Assembly (NCBI GenBank): GCA_964589825.1 | Contig: CAZPUS010000009.1 | Coordinates: forward strand, 1 to 64,000 | DNA: 64,000 nucleotides | From: CAZPUS01 sp964589825 | GTDB lineage: Bacteria; Fibrobacterota; Chitinivibrionia; Chitinivibrionales; WJKA01 | Direction: 5' to 3' | In this document: positions 42,627 through 51,256 of the stretch, in pieces | Layout: every line of letters starts with the position of its first letter | How positions within the stretch are numbered: the stretch's first letter is position 1 | Made by a program: the position numbers and the translations under genes | The notes under the pieces: model-generated | Told to the model about the DNA's origin: nothing | Seen by the model: the letters and a program-made list of their open reading frames with translations, nothing else | Database searches by the model: none

Positions 42627-45539
42627 TTATGCGTGAGACGTTTCATGGTTTTGATTTTGTGCGGGAAGGCTCTTTTTCTTCTTTTTTCCGTTTTTGTGAC
42701 CGGGAGAGGTTGAATCGGCCATTTTGAGGATTCCGCCGATATCGAGAATAAGGCTCACATTCCCGTCGCTCATGATCGCACCGCCCGAAATTCCGGGCAC
42801 ATCACCGATTCCGTTACCGAGGCTCTTGATCACGACCTGTTGCTGATCCACTATGTCGTCCACAAGCAGTGCAATGCGACGGCCCAGCATATCCTCAACT
42901 ATCATGGCAATGGCCTCGTCGTTTTCATTCTCTTCATGCGGAATATTGAAGAGATCGTGCAGACGGGTAAAACGTATCAGTTCTCCGCGCACATCGATCA
43001 CTTCTCCCTTGTTAAGTACAGTGCTTATCTGAGAGTCCTTCGGTTTAAGCGAGCGCAGTATCGACAGTGTGGGGACGATGTATGATTCGGTCCCCGCCTT
43101 GACGATCATGCCGTCGATGATTGCGAGCGTAAGCGGCAGCCGAATCGAAAAAGTGGTACCGACTCCTTTTTCGGACTTTATTTCGACCGAACCGCGAAGC
43201 GATTCGATGTTGCGCTTTACCACATCCATGCCCACACCGCGTCCCGACACATCGCTGAGATTTTTGGCAGTCGAAAACCCGGGGTTGAATATGAACTGAT
43301 ACACTTCCTGGTCCGAAAGCTTTTCGTCATCCTTGCACAACCCCTTGGAACGGGCCTTCTCTATAATGGCGTCCTTGTCAAGCCCTTTTCCGTCGTCTTC
43401 GATTTCGATATAAATCGATCCCGCTTTATGAAAGGCGCGAAGCGTCACACTGCCGCGTTTGGGCTTTCCCGCATCGGTGCGGTCTGTGGTATTGGCTTCG
43501 ATACCGTGATCGACCGCATTCCGGACCAGATGAAGCAGCGGATCGCCGATATGCTCCACTACCGACTTGTCAAGCTCTGTATCTTCACCTTCCATCTGGC
43601 ACTCGATTTCCTTGTCGAATTTTTTGCTGAGATCGCGCACGAGACGGTTCATTTTCTGAAAAGTCGTTTTTATCGACACCATACGAAGTGACATCGACAG
43701 CTCCTGTACCTGACGAAGAATCACGTTTGCACGTGATATCTTTTTTTCCAGGCCAGGATCGTGTTTGAGCGCATCAGAGACTTTTTTGTCTCCGGAAATC
43801 ATTGACTGGGCGATTACCGCTTCACCCACCGCATCCACGAGCTGATCGACACGGGAGACGGGGACGCGAATCGTCTCCTCGACCGATTTCTTATCGGTCT
43901 TCTGTGGCGGGCTTTGCTGCGATCCGAGCGCTTTTGCGACCTGACGCGAAGACGCGTGTTGGTCCTGGACCAGAATTTCGCCGATTTTGCGTTGATCACC
44001 ATTTTGCTGTTTTTGCAATGCCTTTTTTACCGTCTCTTCATCAACATCCCCGTAGGTATTAAGGATTTCTCCGACTTTTTTGTCCGGCGAATGCTCCGTT
44101 TTCTGGGCCGGAATTGCGTCGGGGTCTTTCAGTCGATCGATCAACGACGCATAGTTTTCGGGAATTTCGTAGACATTGTCTTCGCCGATGTTCTCGATGT
44201 TGGCGACGAACTGCTTGATACAGTCGACGCCGGTAAGCAGGGTGTCGATGTGCCCCGAATGGAGAGAGAGCTCCTCGGTGCGTGCACGATCCATCAGGTT
44301 TTCCATGCTGTGGGAAAGCGTACTCACTTCCTTGAGTGCCAGGAATCCGGCCACGCCCTTTATCGTATGAAACGCCCGGAACACGGTGTGCATTTTGTCT
44401 ACATTGGTGCTCTCGGTTTCGAGATCGAGAAGCGTCGATTCCGCCTGCTCGAGATGCTCACGCGACTCCACGACAAAATCACCCATCATTGACGGATCTC
44501 CCTCGAAAATAGAGGTAGATGACCCGGAATCCCCGGCCGGTGCGTCGGCGGATTCTTCGGCCGGGACCTGTTTTTCGTCCTCCTCTTTATCCGCGGTATC
44601 GGTTTCGGGCTGCTGCCCGTTCTGCTCAGGTTCTTCAGGCTGAGATGCCTCAGGTTGGGATAATTCAGGATCCCGGGGTGGCTCATCCTGCAGGGAAGAG
44701 GCCCCTGTACCCAGAATATCGGTGGCGATTGCATGCGTTACTTTGGGATAGCTTCCCTGCGCGAATTTATCGAGGCTTTCGGCGAGGAAATCCTTGATTT
44801 TGAACAACATATCGGTGGTGCAGTTCTCTTCGTGTATGGCCTGTTCAACCGCGTGAATAAGGGATGAGTGTTGCTGGAAATCAATCACCCCGAATTCGCC
44901 TTTCCATGTATGCAGTGTTCCCTTGATAGGCTCCCACGCCTCGGTATCGCCTTTTTCTAGTTCCAGGATATACGCTTCGAAATCCTCGATTACCGAACGC
45001 TGCTGTTCTGCGAACCGTTTTACCATATCCTGCATATCGTCTGGAACTTCGTATTCGGAATCGGCATTGTCGCCCGTATCGGCAGATGCAGCGGTTTCAT
45101 CCCGGGAGTCCTGCTTTGTTTTATCCGATTCTGCGGATTCTTTGCCCGCCTGTGTATCCGGGCCCTTTTTTCCGTCGCTTTCATGCCGGTTGTTGTCACT
45201 ATCACCGGGATCCCCGGCCGGGATCCCCGGTGGGGCAGATTGCGCCGAATCGTCGGAATCGGGTGCCGCATCGTGCAGCGCCTTCTTCATCTTTTTGACC
45301 GAGGCCTTCAGTTTTTTGCGACCCTTGTCAAAATCGGTCTCCTGGAGAATAATATGGTTGCTCAGTTTAGCGGCACGCTGTGCCATGGTGAGAAACGCGT
45401 CGGGAAGGTCGCTGAGTTGCGACAGCTCTTCCAGTGTGGTGAGTACCGCGGTAATCGGGGTGAGGTCGCTTTTGTTGACAAGGGGCAGATTGGTTTCCGC
45501 CTGTTCGATCAGCTTTTGTGCCTGTGTATGACTGTTCAT
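42627..45539 (-). CDS. cheA: chemotaxis histidine kinase CheA (copy 2, two HPt)
   Basis: 970 residues. An N-terminal helical region and acidic Pro/Asp-rich linker come first. HPt-like domain 1 has His210 in TLHTWKGEFG; HPt 2 has His391 in AFHTIKGVAGFL. Residues about 485-540 contain two copies of an x-K-x-G-E-I-L motif (KKVGEILNTYGDV, RKIGEILVQDQHA), a linker known from deltaproteobacterial CheA. Then come dimerisation helices, ATPase (LLHLVRNAVDHGIE, IEDDGKGLDKDAI, SDVSGRGVGMDVV) and a CheW-like domain ending DGNVSLILDIGGIL. Much longer than CheA 1 and typical CheA. Confidence 0.95.
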   Translation of the reverse strand: MNSHTQAQKLIEQAETNLPLVNKSDLTPITAVLTTLEELSQLSDLPDAFLTMAQRAAKLSNHIILQETDFDKGRKKLKASVKKMKKALHDAAPDSDDSAQSAPPGIPAGDPGDSDNNRHESDGKKGPDTQAGKESAESDKTKQDSRDETAASADTGDNADSEYEVPDDMQDMVKRFAEQQRSVIEDFEAYILELEKGDTEAWEPIKGTLHTWKGEFGVIDFQQHSSLIHAVEQAIHEENCTTDMLFKIKDFLAESLDKFAQGSYPKVTHAIATDILGTGASSLQDEPPRDPELSQPEASQPEEPEQNGQQPETDTADKEEDEKQVPAEESADAPAGDSGSSTSIFEGDPSMMGDFVVESREHLEQAESTLLDLETESTNVDKMHTVFRAFHTIKGVAGFLALKEVSTLSHSMENLMDRARTEELSLHSGHIDTLLTGVDCIKQFVANIENIGEDNVYEIPENYASLIDRLKDPDAIPAQKTEHSPDKKVGEILNTYGDVDEETVKKALQKQQNGDQRKIGEILVQDQHASSRQVAKALGSQQSPPQKTDKKSVEETIRVPVSRVDQLVDAVGEAVIAQSMISGDKKVSDALKHDPGLEKKISRANVILRQVQELSMSLRMVSIKTTFQKMNRLVRDLSKKFDKEIECQMEGEDTELDKSVVEHIGDPLLHLVRNAVDHGIEANTTDRTDAGKPKRGSVTLRAFHKAGSIYIEIEDDGKGLDKDAIIEKARSKGLCKDDEKLSDQEVYQFIFNPGFSTAKNLSDVSGRGVGMDVVKRNIESLRGSVEIKSEKGVGTTFSIRLPLTLAIIDGMIVKAGTESYIVPTLSILRSLKPKDSQISTVLNKGEVIDVRGELIRFTRLHDLFNIPHEENENDEAIAMIVEDMLGRRIALLVDDIVDQQQVVIKSLGNGIGDVPGISGGAIMSDGNVSLILDIGGILKMADSTSPGHKNGKKKKKSLPAQNQNHETSHA

Positions 45540-45557
45540 ACAAAGAACCCTTTCAGA

Positions 45558-45965
45558 TTATTTGTGCGCGTGCATGCCGAATGATTCGCGCCAGCGTTGT
45601 GCACGCGCCACCGCTGTCTGTACAATATCGATAACCAGCTCGGTATCGGTAAACGGTTTGGTGATATAGTCGCAGGCGCCCGCTTCGATACACGCGACCA
45701 CCCGGCTCATATTCGAATAGGCGGTCATGATTATCACATTGCACAACGGATTTATCTCTTTGATTTTTCTCGTCACTTCTATCCCGCTCATCTGCGGCAT
45801 CTGCACATCGCACAGCACGATGTTATAGAGTTTTTCCGGGTATGCTTCTATCGCTTTTACCGGGTTGGACTCGGTTTCGACCTCGAGTCCCTGACGGGAA
45901 AACATCACTTCGAGTGCATCGAGGGTTGCTACTTCGTCATCGATGATGTAGACTTTCATGGTCAC
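45558..45965 (-). CDS. single-domain response regulator
   Basis: 135 residues, a receiver (VYIIDDEVATLDAL, IVLCDVQMPQMSG, IIMTAYSN, YITKPFTDTEL) with a short helical tail. The start overlaps the end of the preceding receiver gene by 29 bases. It is immediately ahead of cheA 2. Confidence 0.9.
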   Translation of the reverse strand: MTMKVYIIDDEVATLDALEVMFSRQGLEVETESNPVKAIEAYPEKLYNIVLCDVQMPQMSGIEVTRKIKEINPLCNVIIMTAYSNMSRVVACIEAGACDYITKPFTDTELVIDIVQTAVARAQRWRESFGMHAHK

Positions 45966-46377
45966 ATTCCCTTACAAAAAAGTTATCGATTACCGATTTG
46001 AGGTCCTGAATTCTGAACGGCTTGACAAAATAGAAAAGCGGGGAGTGCTGGCGGGCCATTTTCTCCGCGTCTATGGAGTCGTCTCCGGTTATTATTATCA
46101 TTGCGATATTGCGGTCACTGGTGCGCATTTCTTCTATAATGGCGTCAACCGCTTCGCCGGGAAGATGAAAATCCCATATTACCACATCGACAGGGTAGGA
46201 TACCAGCGCCTGAAGCGCGTCGTTGCCGTTGTGTACCGGAATCGAGCGGTATCCGAGGCCGGTAAAAAAGGTGGAAAGTGCGTTGCAGTAATAGGTGTCG
46301 TCTTCGGCAATCAGTATGGTGGGGCTGTTGATGTCACGAGGCATTCCAAAACTCTTTCTGTTTTCTTTTGTTGACAT
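45937..46377 (-). CDS. single-domain response regulator, first gene of cluster
   Basis: 146 residues, a receiver with ILIAEDDTYYCNAL, VVIWDFHLPGEAVD (phospho-Asp), IIITGDD and FVKPFRIQDL. ATG at 46377 is chosen; an ATG at 46344 nearer the domain has a weak AAAGAG site and is an alternative. As the first gene on the minus strand it lies next to the intergenic region with three operator-like palindromes. Confidence 0.87.
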   Translation of the reverse strand: MSTKENRKSFGMPRDINSPTILIAEDDTYYCNALSTFFTGLGYRSIPVHNGNDALQALVSYPVDVVIWDFHLPGEAVDAIIEEMRTSDRNIAMIIITGDDSIDAEKMARQHSPLFYFVKPFRIQDLKSVIDNFFVRECDHESLHHR

Positions 46378-46537
46378 ACAGGCAAAATTGTACGGTAACG
46401 ATGCAATACACTGGCTGGCATTGTGCCGGAAGGGGGCGGTAACTGTGCATATATATATCAAATAACGTGCCAATACATACAGCCTGTTATACCGCAGCAA
46501 CTTATGGATTGCCTACCCCTGATGCGCGTATGGAAGC

Positions 46538-46711
46538 TGTATCTTTATGATACACCTTTTCATTGGTATCCGGGGAAAAGGGGTGTATCATATGTATACA
46601 GGTGCAGAGTGTTGCGTAGCAAAGGCATGCCGTTTTATTCGATATCTTACTGATATTTAACGGATAAAGGCGATATGAGACAGTACACCGGGGGTGTATC
46701 ATCACGATACA
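46538..46711. promoter_or_regulatory. three operator-like palindromes
   Basis: TGTATC-N5-GATACA occurs at 46538-46554 and 46695-46711, and TGTATC-N5-TATACA at 46584-46600. The flanks extend the consensus to GGTGTATC-N5-GATACACC. They are 160-335 bases upstream of the first receiver gene of the chemotaxis cluster, in a gap of more than 600 bases without a gene (46378-47011). A dimeric repressor or activator could bind; no regulator gene with such a known site is nearby. Confidence 0.6.
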
Positions 46712-46732
46712 CCCAACCCGGGCATATATGTT

Positions 46733-46895
46733 ACCTTAATTGAGCGGTTGTTTTGATGAAAGCCGCGGTGAGTCGTACTGCTATTGTGTTCTCCAAAACT
46801 ATGGGATAACCTTGTTGGTTGTTTCAAGGGCTTAGATAATATAAGCGTAGTGCGGATTGCAGTAGATTCGGTGAACAAAATCGCTCAATTCAGGT
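46733..46895. repeat. 163-bp palindromic repeat, copy 3
   Basis: Ends ACCTTAATTGAGCG and CGCTCAATTCAGGT, flanked by GTT on both sides (46730-46732 and 46896-46898). The centre CCTTGTTGG matches the centre of copy 2 in the opposite orientation, and GTACTGCTATTGTGTT matches the right arm of copy 2. It lies between the operator cluster and recF. Bases 46896-47011 show no other feature. Confidence 0.87.
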
Positions 46896-47011
46896 GTTAG
46901 TATCGCAGGTTGCGTTCCCGCTCGCAGCTATTCTTTATTTTTTCTACAAAATGTGCGCACATGGGGCACATAAGAGGGGCGTGTGCAGTGCGTCTTTACT
47001 ATTTTTAATAC

Positions 47012-48127
47012 ATGTATTTATCCGAACTGACGCTGCACGATTTTCGCAATTATACGTGTCTTCATCTCGAATTCGACAACAGGGGCGCGGTCATAACCGG
47101 GCCAAACGGTATCGGCAAGACGAATATTCTTGAAGCGATACATCTTTTATGTACCGGCCGGTCTCCGCGGGGCGCCACCCGGCGTGATATGATCCGCTTT
47201 GATGCGCCGCAGGCATGCGTTCGCGGCGTGTTCCGCGCCCATGACAGAGTCGCCGATACCATATCGATCGGCTTTGACCGCGGGGGGAGGATGGAGCTGA
47301 GGCGCAATGATCGCACGCTTCGCTCACTGTCGAAGTGGATCGGTGCGGGCGCCATCGTCGCATTCGGACCGGCTGATATATCATTGATTTACGGTGCACC
47401 GGGCCAGCGCAGACGATATCTCGACATTCTCATTTCCCAGATATATCCGCATTATATGGAATACCTTATCGACTACCGTAATCAAATGGCGAATCGAAAT
47501 GCGCTGCTTGCGCATACCCCGGCCGACAGGGATGGAATCGCGGCGTTTGAAGAAGGAATGGCACGTACCGGCGTTGCAATAGCTGAAATGCGCAAAGAAA
47601 TTCTGGCCAAAATAGCGTTGTATTTCAGTGAATATTATTCCCGTATAGTGGAGGGGGTAACGGAAAAAGGAAAAATCGAATATACCCCGTCTATAGTGCC
47701 TGAAAATGCGGGTGAAGAGGCGTGGAAAATATTATTTTTAGATAAATTGGGCAAAAGCCGGGATCGGGATGTGGCTCACGGCGGTGCCTCTCACGGGATC
47801 CATCGGGATGATGTAACGATCTACGTGAACGGGAAACGGGCGCGCGAGTTCGCATCTCAGGGACAGTGCAGAAGTGCTGCATTTGCGCTTAAGATGAGCG
47901 CGGTGCGATGTCTTGAGGAGTACAAACAGACAAAATCGATATTCTGTGTCGATGACGTGTTCTCTGAAATGGACCGTGCGCGCACGCGTGAGATCGCTGC
48001 ATTACTCGAATGGGAACGCCAGATATTTTTTGCGTCTCCTGAATACGATCGGACATTGCTGCGTACTCGTGTTCATTTTCACATAGAAAAGGATGGCGTG
48101 GTTGAAGCGAAAGAAGGTGTCGAATAA
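47012..48127 (+). CDS. recF: DNA replication and repair protein RecF
   Basis: 371 residues. SMC-like ATPase with Walker A ITGPNGIGKTNILEAI, VAFGPADISLIYGAPGQRRRYLD, signature ASQGQCRSAAFALKMS and Walker B IFCVDDVFSEMD. RecF loads RecA at gapped DNA with RecO and RecR. The start MYLSELTLHDFRNY is the family start although no ribosome site is seen. It begins a plus-strand replication operon; dnaA and dnaN are not in the window. Confidence 0.96.
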   Translation: MYLSELTLHDFRNYTCLHLEFDNRGAVITGPNGIGKTNILEAIHLLCTGRSPRGATRRDMIRFDAPQACVRGVFRAHDRVADTISIGFDRGGRMELRRNDRTLRSLSKWIGAGAIVAFGPADISLIYGAPGQRRRYLDILISQIYPHYMEYLIDYRNQMANRNALLAHTPADRDGIAAFEEGMARTGVAIAEMRKEILAKIALYFSEYYSRIVEGVTEKGKIEYTPSIVPENAGEEAWKILFLDKLGKSRDRDVAHGGASHGIHRDDVTIYVNGKRAREFASQGQCRSAAFALKMSAVRCLEEYKQTKSIFCVDDVFSEMDRARTREIAALLEWERQIFFASPEYDRTLLRTRVHFHIEKDGVVEAKEGVE

Positions 48128-48410
48128 TACGCCGTTTGAAGTGCGGGAGGTAGTGGAAGGCGTGCTGGCGCAGGCGGGACTGCTCAATATCTGCCGGGAG
48201 CAGGAGGTAATGCAGCATTGGGACGAGATCGTGGGAGCGCAAATCGCGAAAGTGACCGAATGTGATCGCGTGGAAAACGGCGTGCTGTATGTCCGTGTGA
48301 CCTCCGCGGCATGGCGCCATGAGATCAGCTATTTCACGCATGATATCCTCTCGTCGATTGCACAAAAAACGTCATGTACCACGATACGGCATATTGTGTT
48401 CAATCGCTGA
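48093..48410 (+). CDS. DciA-like DUF721 protein
   Basis: 105 residues with a DUF721 fold: VVEGVLAQAGLLNICREQEV, MQHWDEIVGAQIAKVTE and LYVRVTSAAWRHEISYF. In bacteria without DnaC/DnaI, DciA helps load the replicative helicase. Position between recF and gyrB is the typical one. It overlaps the recF end by 35 bases. Confidence 0.9.
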   Translation: MAWLKRKKVSNNTPFEVREVVEGVLAQAGLLNICREQEVMQHWDEIVGAQIAKVTECDRVENGVLYVRVTSAAWRHEISYFTHDILSSIAQKTSCTTIRHIVFNR

Positions 48411-48512
48411 CACCTGTGCGCAGCCCCTGCGTTCGTGTCCGGTATTATACAGCTCAGGATTATACGGCCATATACGGATAATCAAAACGAGGAGAGAGAG
48501 AAAGGAAAAACG

Positions 48513-50435
48513 ATGGAGAATAACTCTGCATACAGTGCGCAGCATATCAAAACGCTGAAAGGGCTGGAAGCGGTACGCACGCGCCCGGCAATGTATATCG
48601 GCAGTACGGGAGAGCCGGGACTGCATCAGCTTGTCTACGAGCTGGTCGATAACGCGATAGACGAAGCACTGGCCGGGCATTGCAACAACATTGAGGTGCT
48701 TATACACAAGGACAACACATTGACCGTGAGTGATGACGGCCGGGGAATACCGGTCGACTGGCATGAAGATTCGAAAATGTCGGCGCTCGAGCTTATAATG
48801 ACCACGCTTCATTCCGGCGGGAAATTCGACAATTATTCCTACAAAGTCTCCGGCGGTTTGCACGGAGTAGGGCTTTCGTGCGTGAATGCCCTTGCGGACT
48901 GGTGTGTTGCGACCGTTTACCGTGACAATACCACCTACCGTATGGAGTTCCGGAAAGGGGCCCCTGCCAGTAAACTGGAAAAAGAGGGGGAGACACAGAA
49001 ACGCGGCACCACCATTACATTCAAACCGGATACCTCGATTTTCGAGACCGACGAGTTCAGTTTCGATCTGCTGTCCAAACGCCTTCGCGAGCTCGCGTTT
49101 CTCAATAAAGGGGTGCATATCACGATCAACGACGAACGTGAAGAGGACAAATCACACGATTTCTGCTATCCCGGAGGACTCGTGTCGTTCGTGCGATTCC
49201 TTGACGAGAATAAAACCCCGCTGCATCAGGAACCCATCTGGTTTCAGCGCCAGGAAGAAGGAATCGATATCGAAATCGCGTTTCAGTACAACGATTCATA
49301 TTCAGAAAACATCTTTTCCTTTGCAAACAATATCAACACGGTTGACGGCGGAACGCATATGTCCGGGTTCAAAAAGGGGCTTACCCGGACTATTACGAAT
49401 TATATAACCAAAAACAACCTGCTGAAAAACAACAAGGTCGAGCTGCGCGGTGAAGACCTGCGGGAAGGAATTACCGCAGTTATCAGCGTCAAGCTGCCTG
49501 ATCCGCAGTTTGAAGGCCAGACAAAGCATAAACTCGGCAATTCGGAGGTTATGAGTATTGTCTCGTCATGCATTGCGCAGAGTCTGGGCGAATTTTTCGA
49601 AGAGAATCCTCAGACCGCAAAGCGCGTGACCGAAAAGTGCATCAATTCCGCCATCGCACGCGAAGCGGCAAAAAAAGCACGACAGATGGCCCGTCGCAAA
49701 TCGGTAATGGACGGCGGGGGGCTGCCCGGAAAACTCGCCGACTGTATCGAGTCGGATCCGAAAAAGTGCGAGCTGTTCATCGTTGAGGGAGACAGTGCGG
49801 GCGGAAGCGCAAAAAGCGGGCGTGACAGGAATTTCCAGGCCATACTGCCGGTAAAGGGAAAAATTCTCAACGTGGAAAAGGCACGTATCGATAAAATAAT
49901 GTCGCATGACGAGATACAGTTTATGGTGCAGGCGCTCGGGACCGGCCTTGGAAGAAGTGAGGAGGAGGACGGTTTTGCCATCGATAAGCTGCGGTATGAC
50001 AAAGTGATAATCATGACGGATGCCGATGTGGACGGCGCCCATATCCGTACGCTGCTTCTTACTTTCTTTTTCCGCTACATGCCTGCGCTGGTGGAACAGG
50101 GACATGTCTATATCGCACTGCCGCCGCTGTATAAGCTCAAGGCCGGAAAAGAGGAACGTTATGTGTTTAACGAGCATGAACGGGATAACGTGCTTCAGGA
50201 GTGGAAAGAGCGCAAGGATATAAGCCAGCAGCGCTATAAGGGACTTGGAGAGATGAACCCCGAACAGCTGGCGACCACCACAATGAATCCCGATACCCGT
50301 ACGATCATCAGGGTGAAGATGGAGGATGTCGTCGAGGCGGACCGGATATTTACCATGCTTATGGGTGAAGAGGTCGCTCCGCGACGAAGGTTCATCGAAG
50401 AGAATGCAGCCAAAGTGAAAAATCTTGACGTCTGA
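48513..50435 (+). CDS. gyrB: DNA gyrase subunit B
   Basis: 640 residues. ATPase (YELVDNAIDEALAGH, VSDDGRGIP, GGLHGVGLSCVNAL), transducer and TOPRIM (FIVEGDSAGGSAKSGRDR, IIMTDADVDGAHIRTLLL) and C-terminal end (QRYKGLGEMNPEQL). Gyrase supercoils DNA with GyrA. ATG at 48513 has an AAAGGA site and gives the family start; a frame from 48435 adds 26 unconserved residues. Confidence 0.97.
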   Translation: MENNSAYSAQHIKTLKGLEAVRTRPAMYIGSTGEPGLHQLVYELVDNAIDEALAGHCNNIEVLIHKDNTLTVSDDGRGIPVDWHEDSKMSALELIMTTLHSGGKFDNYSYKVSGGLHGVGLSCVNALADWCVATVYRDNTTYRMEFRKGAPASKLEKEGETQKRGTTITFKPDTSIFETDEFSFDLLSKRLRELAFLNKGVHITINDEREEDKSHDFCYPGGLVSFVRFLDENKTPLHQEPIWFQRQEEGIDIEIAFQYNDSYSENIFSFANNINTVDGGTHMSGFKKGLTRTITNYITKNNLLKNNKVELRGEDLREGITAVISVKLPDPQFEGQTKHKLGNSEVMSIVSSCIAQSLGEFFEENPQTAKRVTEKCINSAIAREAAKKARQMARRKSVMDGGGLPGKLADCIESDPKKCELFIVEGDSAGGSAKSGRDRNFQAILPVKGKILNVEKARIDKIMSHDEIQFMVQALGTGLGRSEEEDGFAIDKLRYDKVIIMTDADVDGAHIRTLLLTFFFRYMPALVEQGHVYIALPPLYKLKAGKEERYVFNEHERDNVLQEWKERKDISQQRYKGLGEMNPEQLATTTMNPDTRTIIRVKMEDVVEADRIFTMLMGEEVAPRRRFIEENAAKVKNLDV

Positions 50436-50455
50436 TCGTCACGGAGGGACCTATT

Positions 50456-51256
50456 GTGAATATCCTGCTCACCAATGACGACGGTATCGAGGCCAGTGGC
50501 ATTTACCATCTCTACCATGCATTAAAAAAACGGGGAGAAGACGTCACCGTCATCGCCCCGCACGAAGAAGCGAGCGGTTCGAGTCATGCGTTTACGCTCG
50601 ACCGGCCGCTTTATTATACCGCGTGGGAACGGGAGGCGATTCAGGGCTTCCGGGTACGGGGCACACCGAGCGACTGTGTCAAATTCGGGGTGTCCCACTT
50701 GCTGGCTCACAAACCGGATGTGGTGTTGTCCGGTATCAATCATGGAGATAACTCGGGACTTTCCGCTTTCTACTCCGGCACCATAGCCGCGGCACGTGAG
50801 GGCGCATTCTGGGGGATACCCTCTTTTGCGGTTTCAAGACGCGGGGGACGGGGGCTGGTAGATTTTTCGGGGATTGCGGAGATTGCACTCGATATTCTCT
50901 TTTCTATTCTTGAAAAAGGCTATTCCGCCTCACTTGAAGGGCGAAACAGATGTTTTTACAATATCAATTTTCCCGATTGTCCGGTAACCGAAATCGGTGG
51001 CATTGCAGTCACCCGTCAGAGCTGTGCCTTTTTCAGTGACCACTATGTACCGGTGGACGGCGATGAAGAAGGCGGATTTATGCTGCAGGGAGAGATGTGC
51101 AATGTGGAAGAGAGTACAGAGTACGACGTGCATGCACTCGACTGTCACCATATTGCGATTACCCCGCTGCAGTTTGACGCAACGGATGAAGAGAGCAGGC
51201 GCATACTCAAAGAAAAAATTACTACTGTCGATATACGAAAACGAGAGGCTCAATGA
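50456..51256 (+). CDS. surE: 5'/3'-nucleotidase SurE
   Basis: 266 residues from a GTG start with GGAGGG upstream. MNILLTNDDGIEASGI has the paired Asp metal ligands; EEASGSSHAFTL, SGINHGDNSG (Asn ligand) and YSGTIAAAREGAFWG are family blocks. SurE is a metal-dependent survival phosphatase acting on nucleoside monophosphates. Unusually it is inserted between gyrB and gyrA, overlapping the latter by four bases. Confidence 0.95.
   Translation: MNILLTNDDGIEASGIYHLYHALKKRGEDVTVIAPHEEASGSSHAFTLDRPLYYTAWEREAIQGFRVRGTPSDCVKFGVSHLLAHKPDVVLSGINHGDNSGLSAFYSGTIAAAREGAFWGIPSFAVSRRGGRGLVDFSGIAEIALDILFSILEKGYSASLEGRNRCFYNINFPDCPVTEIGGIAVTRQSCAFFSDHYVPVDGDEEGGFMLQGEMCNVEESTEYDVHALDCHHIAITPLQFDATDEESRRILKEKITTVDIRKREAQ

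Noticed and set aside
46420..46480. TGGCAC-N5-TTGAT on the minus strand upstream of the first receiver gene, like a sigma-54 site
   Set aside because: The essential GC of the -12 element is missing.
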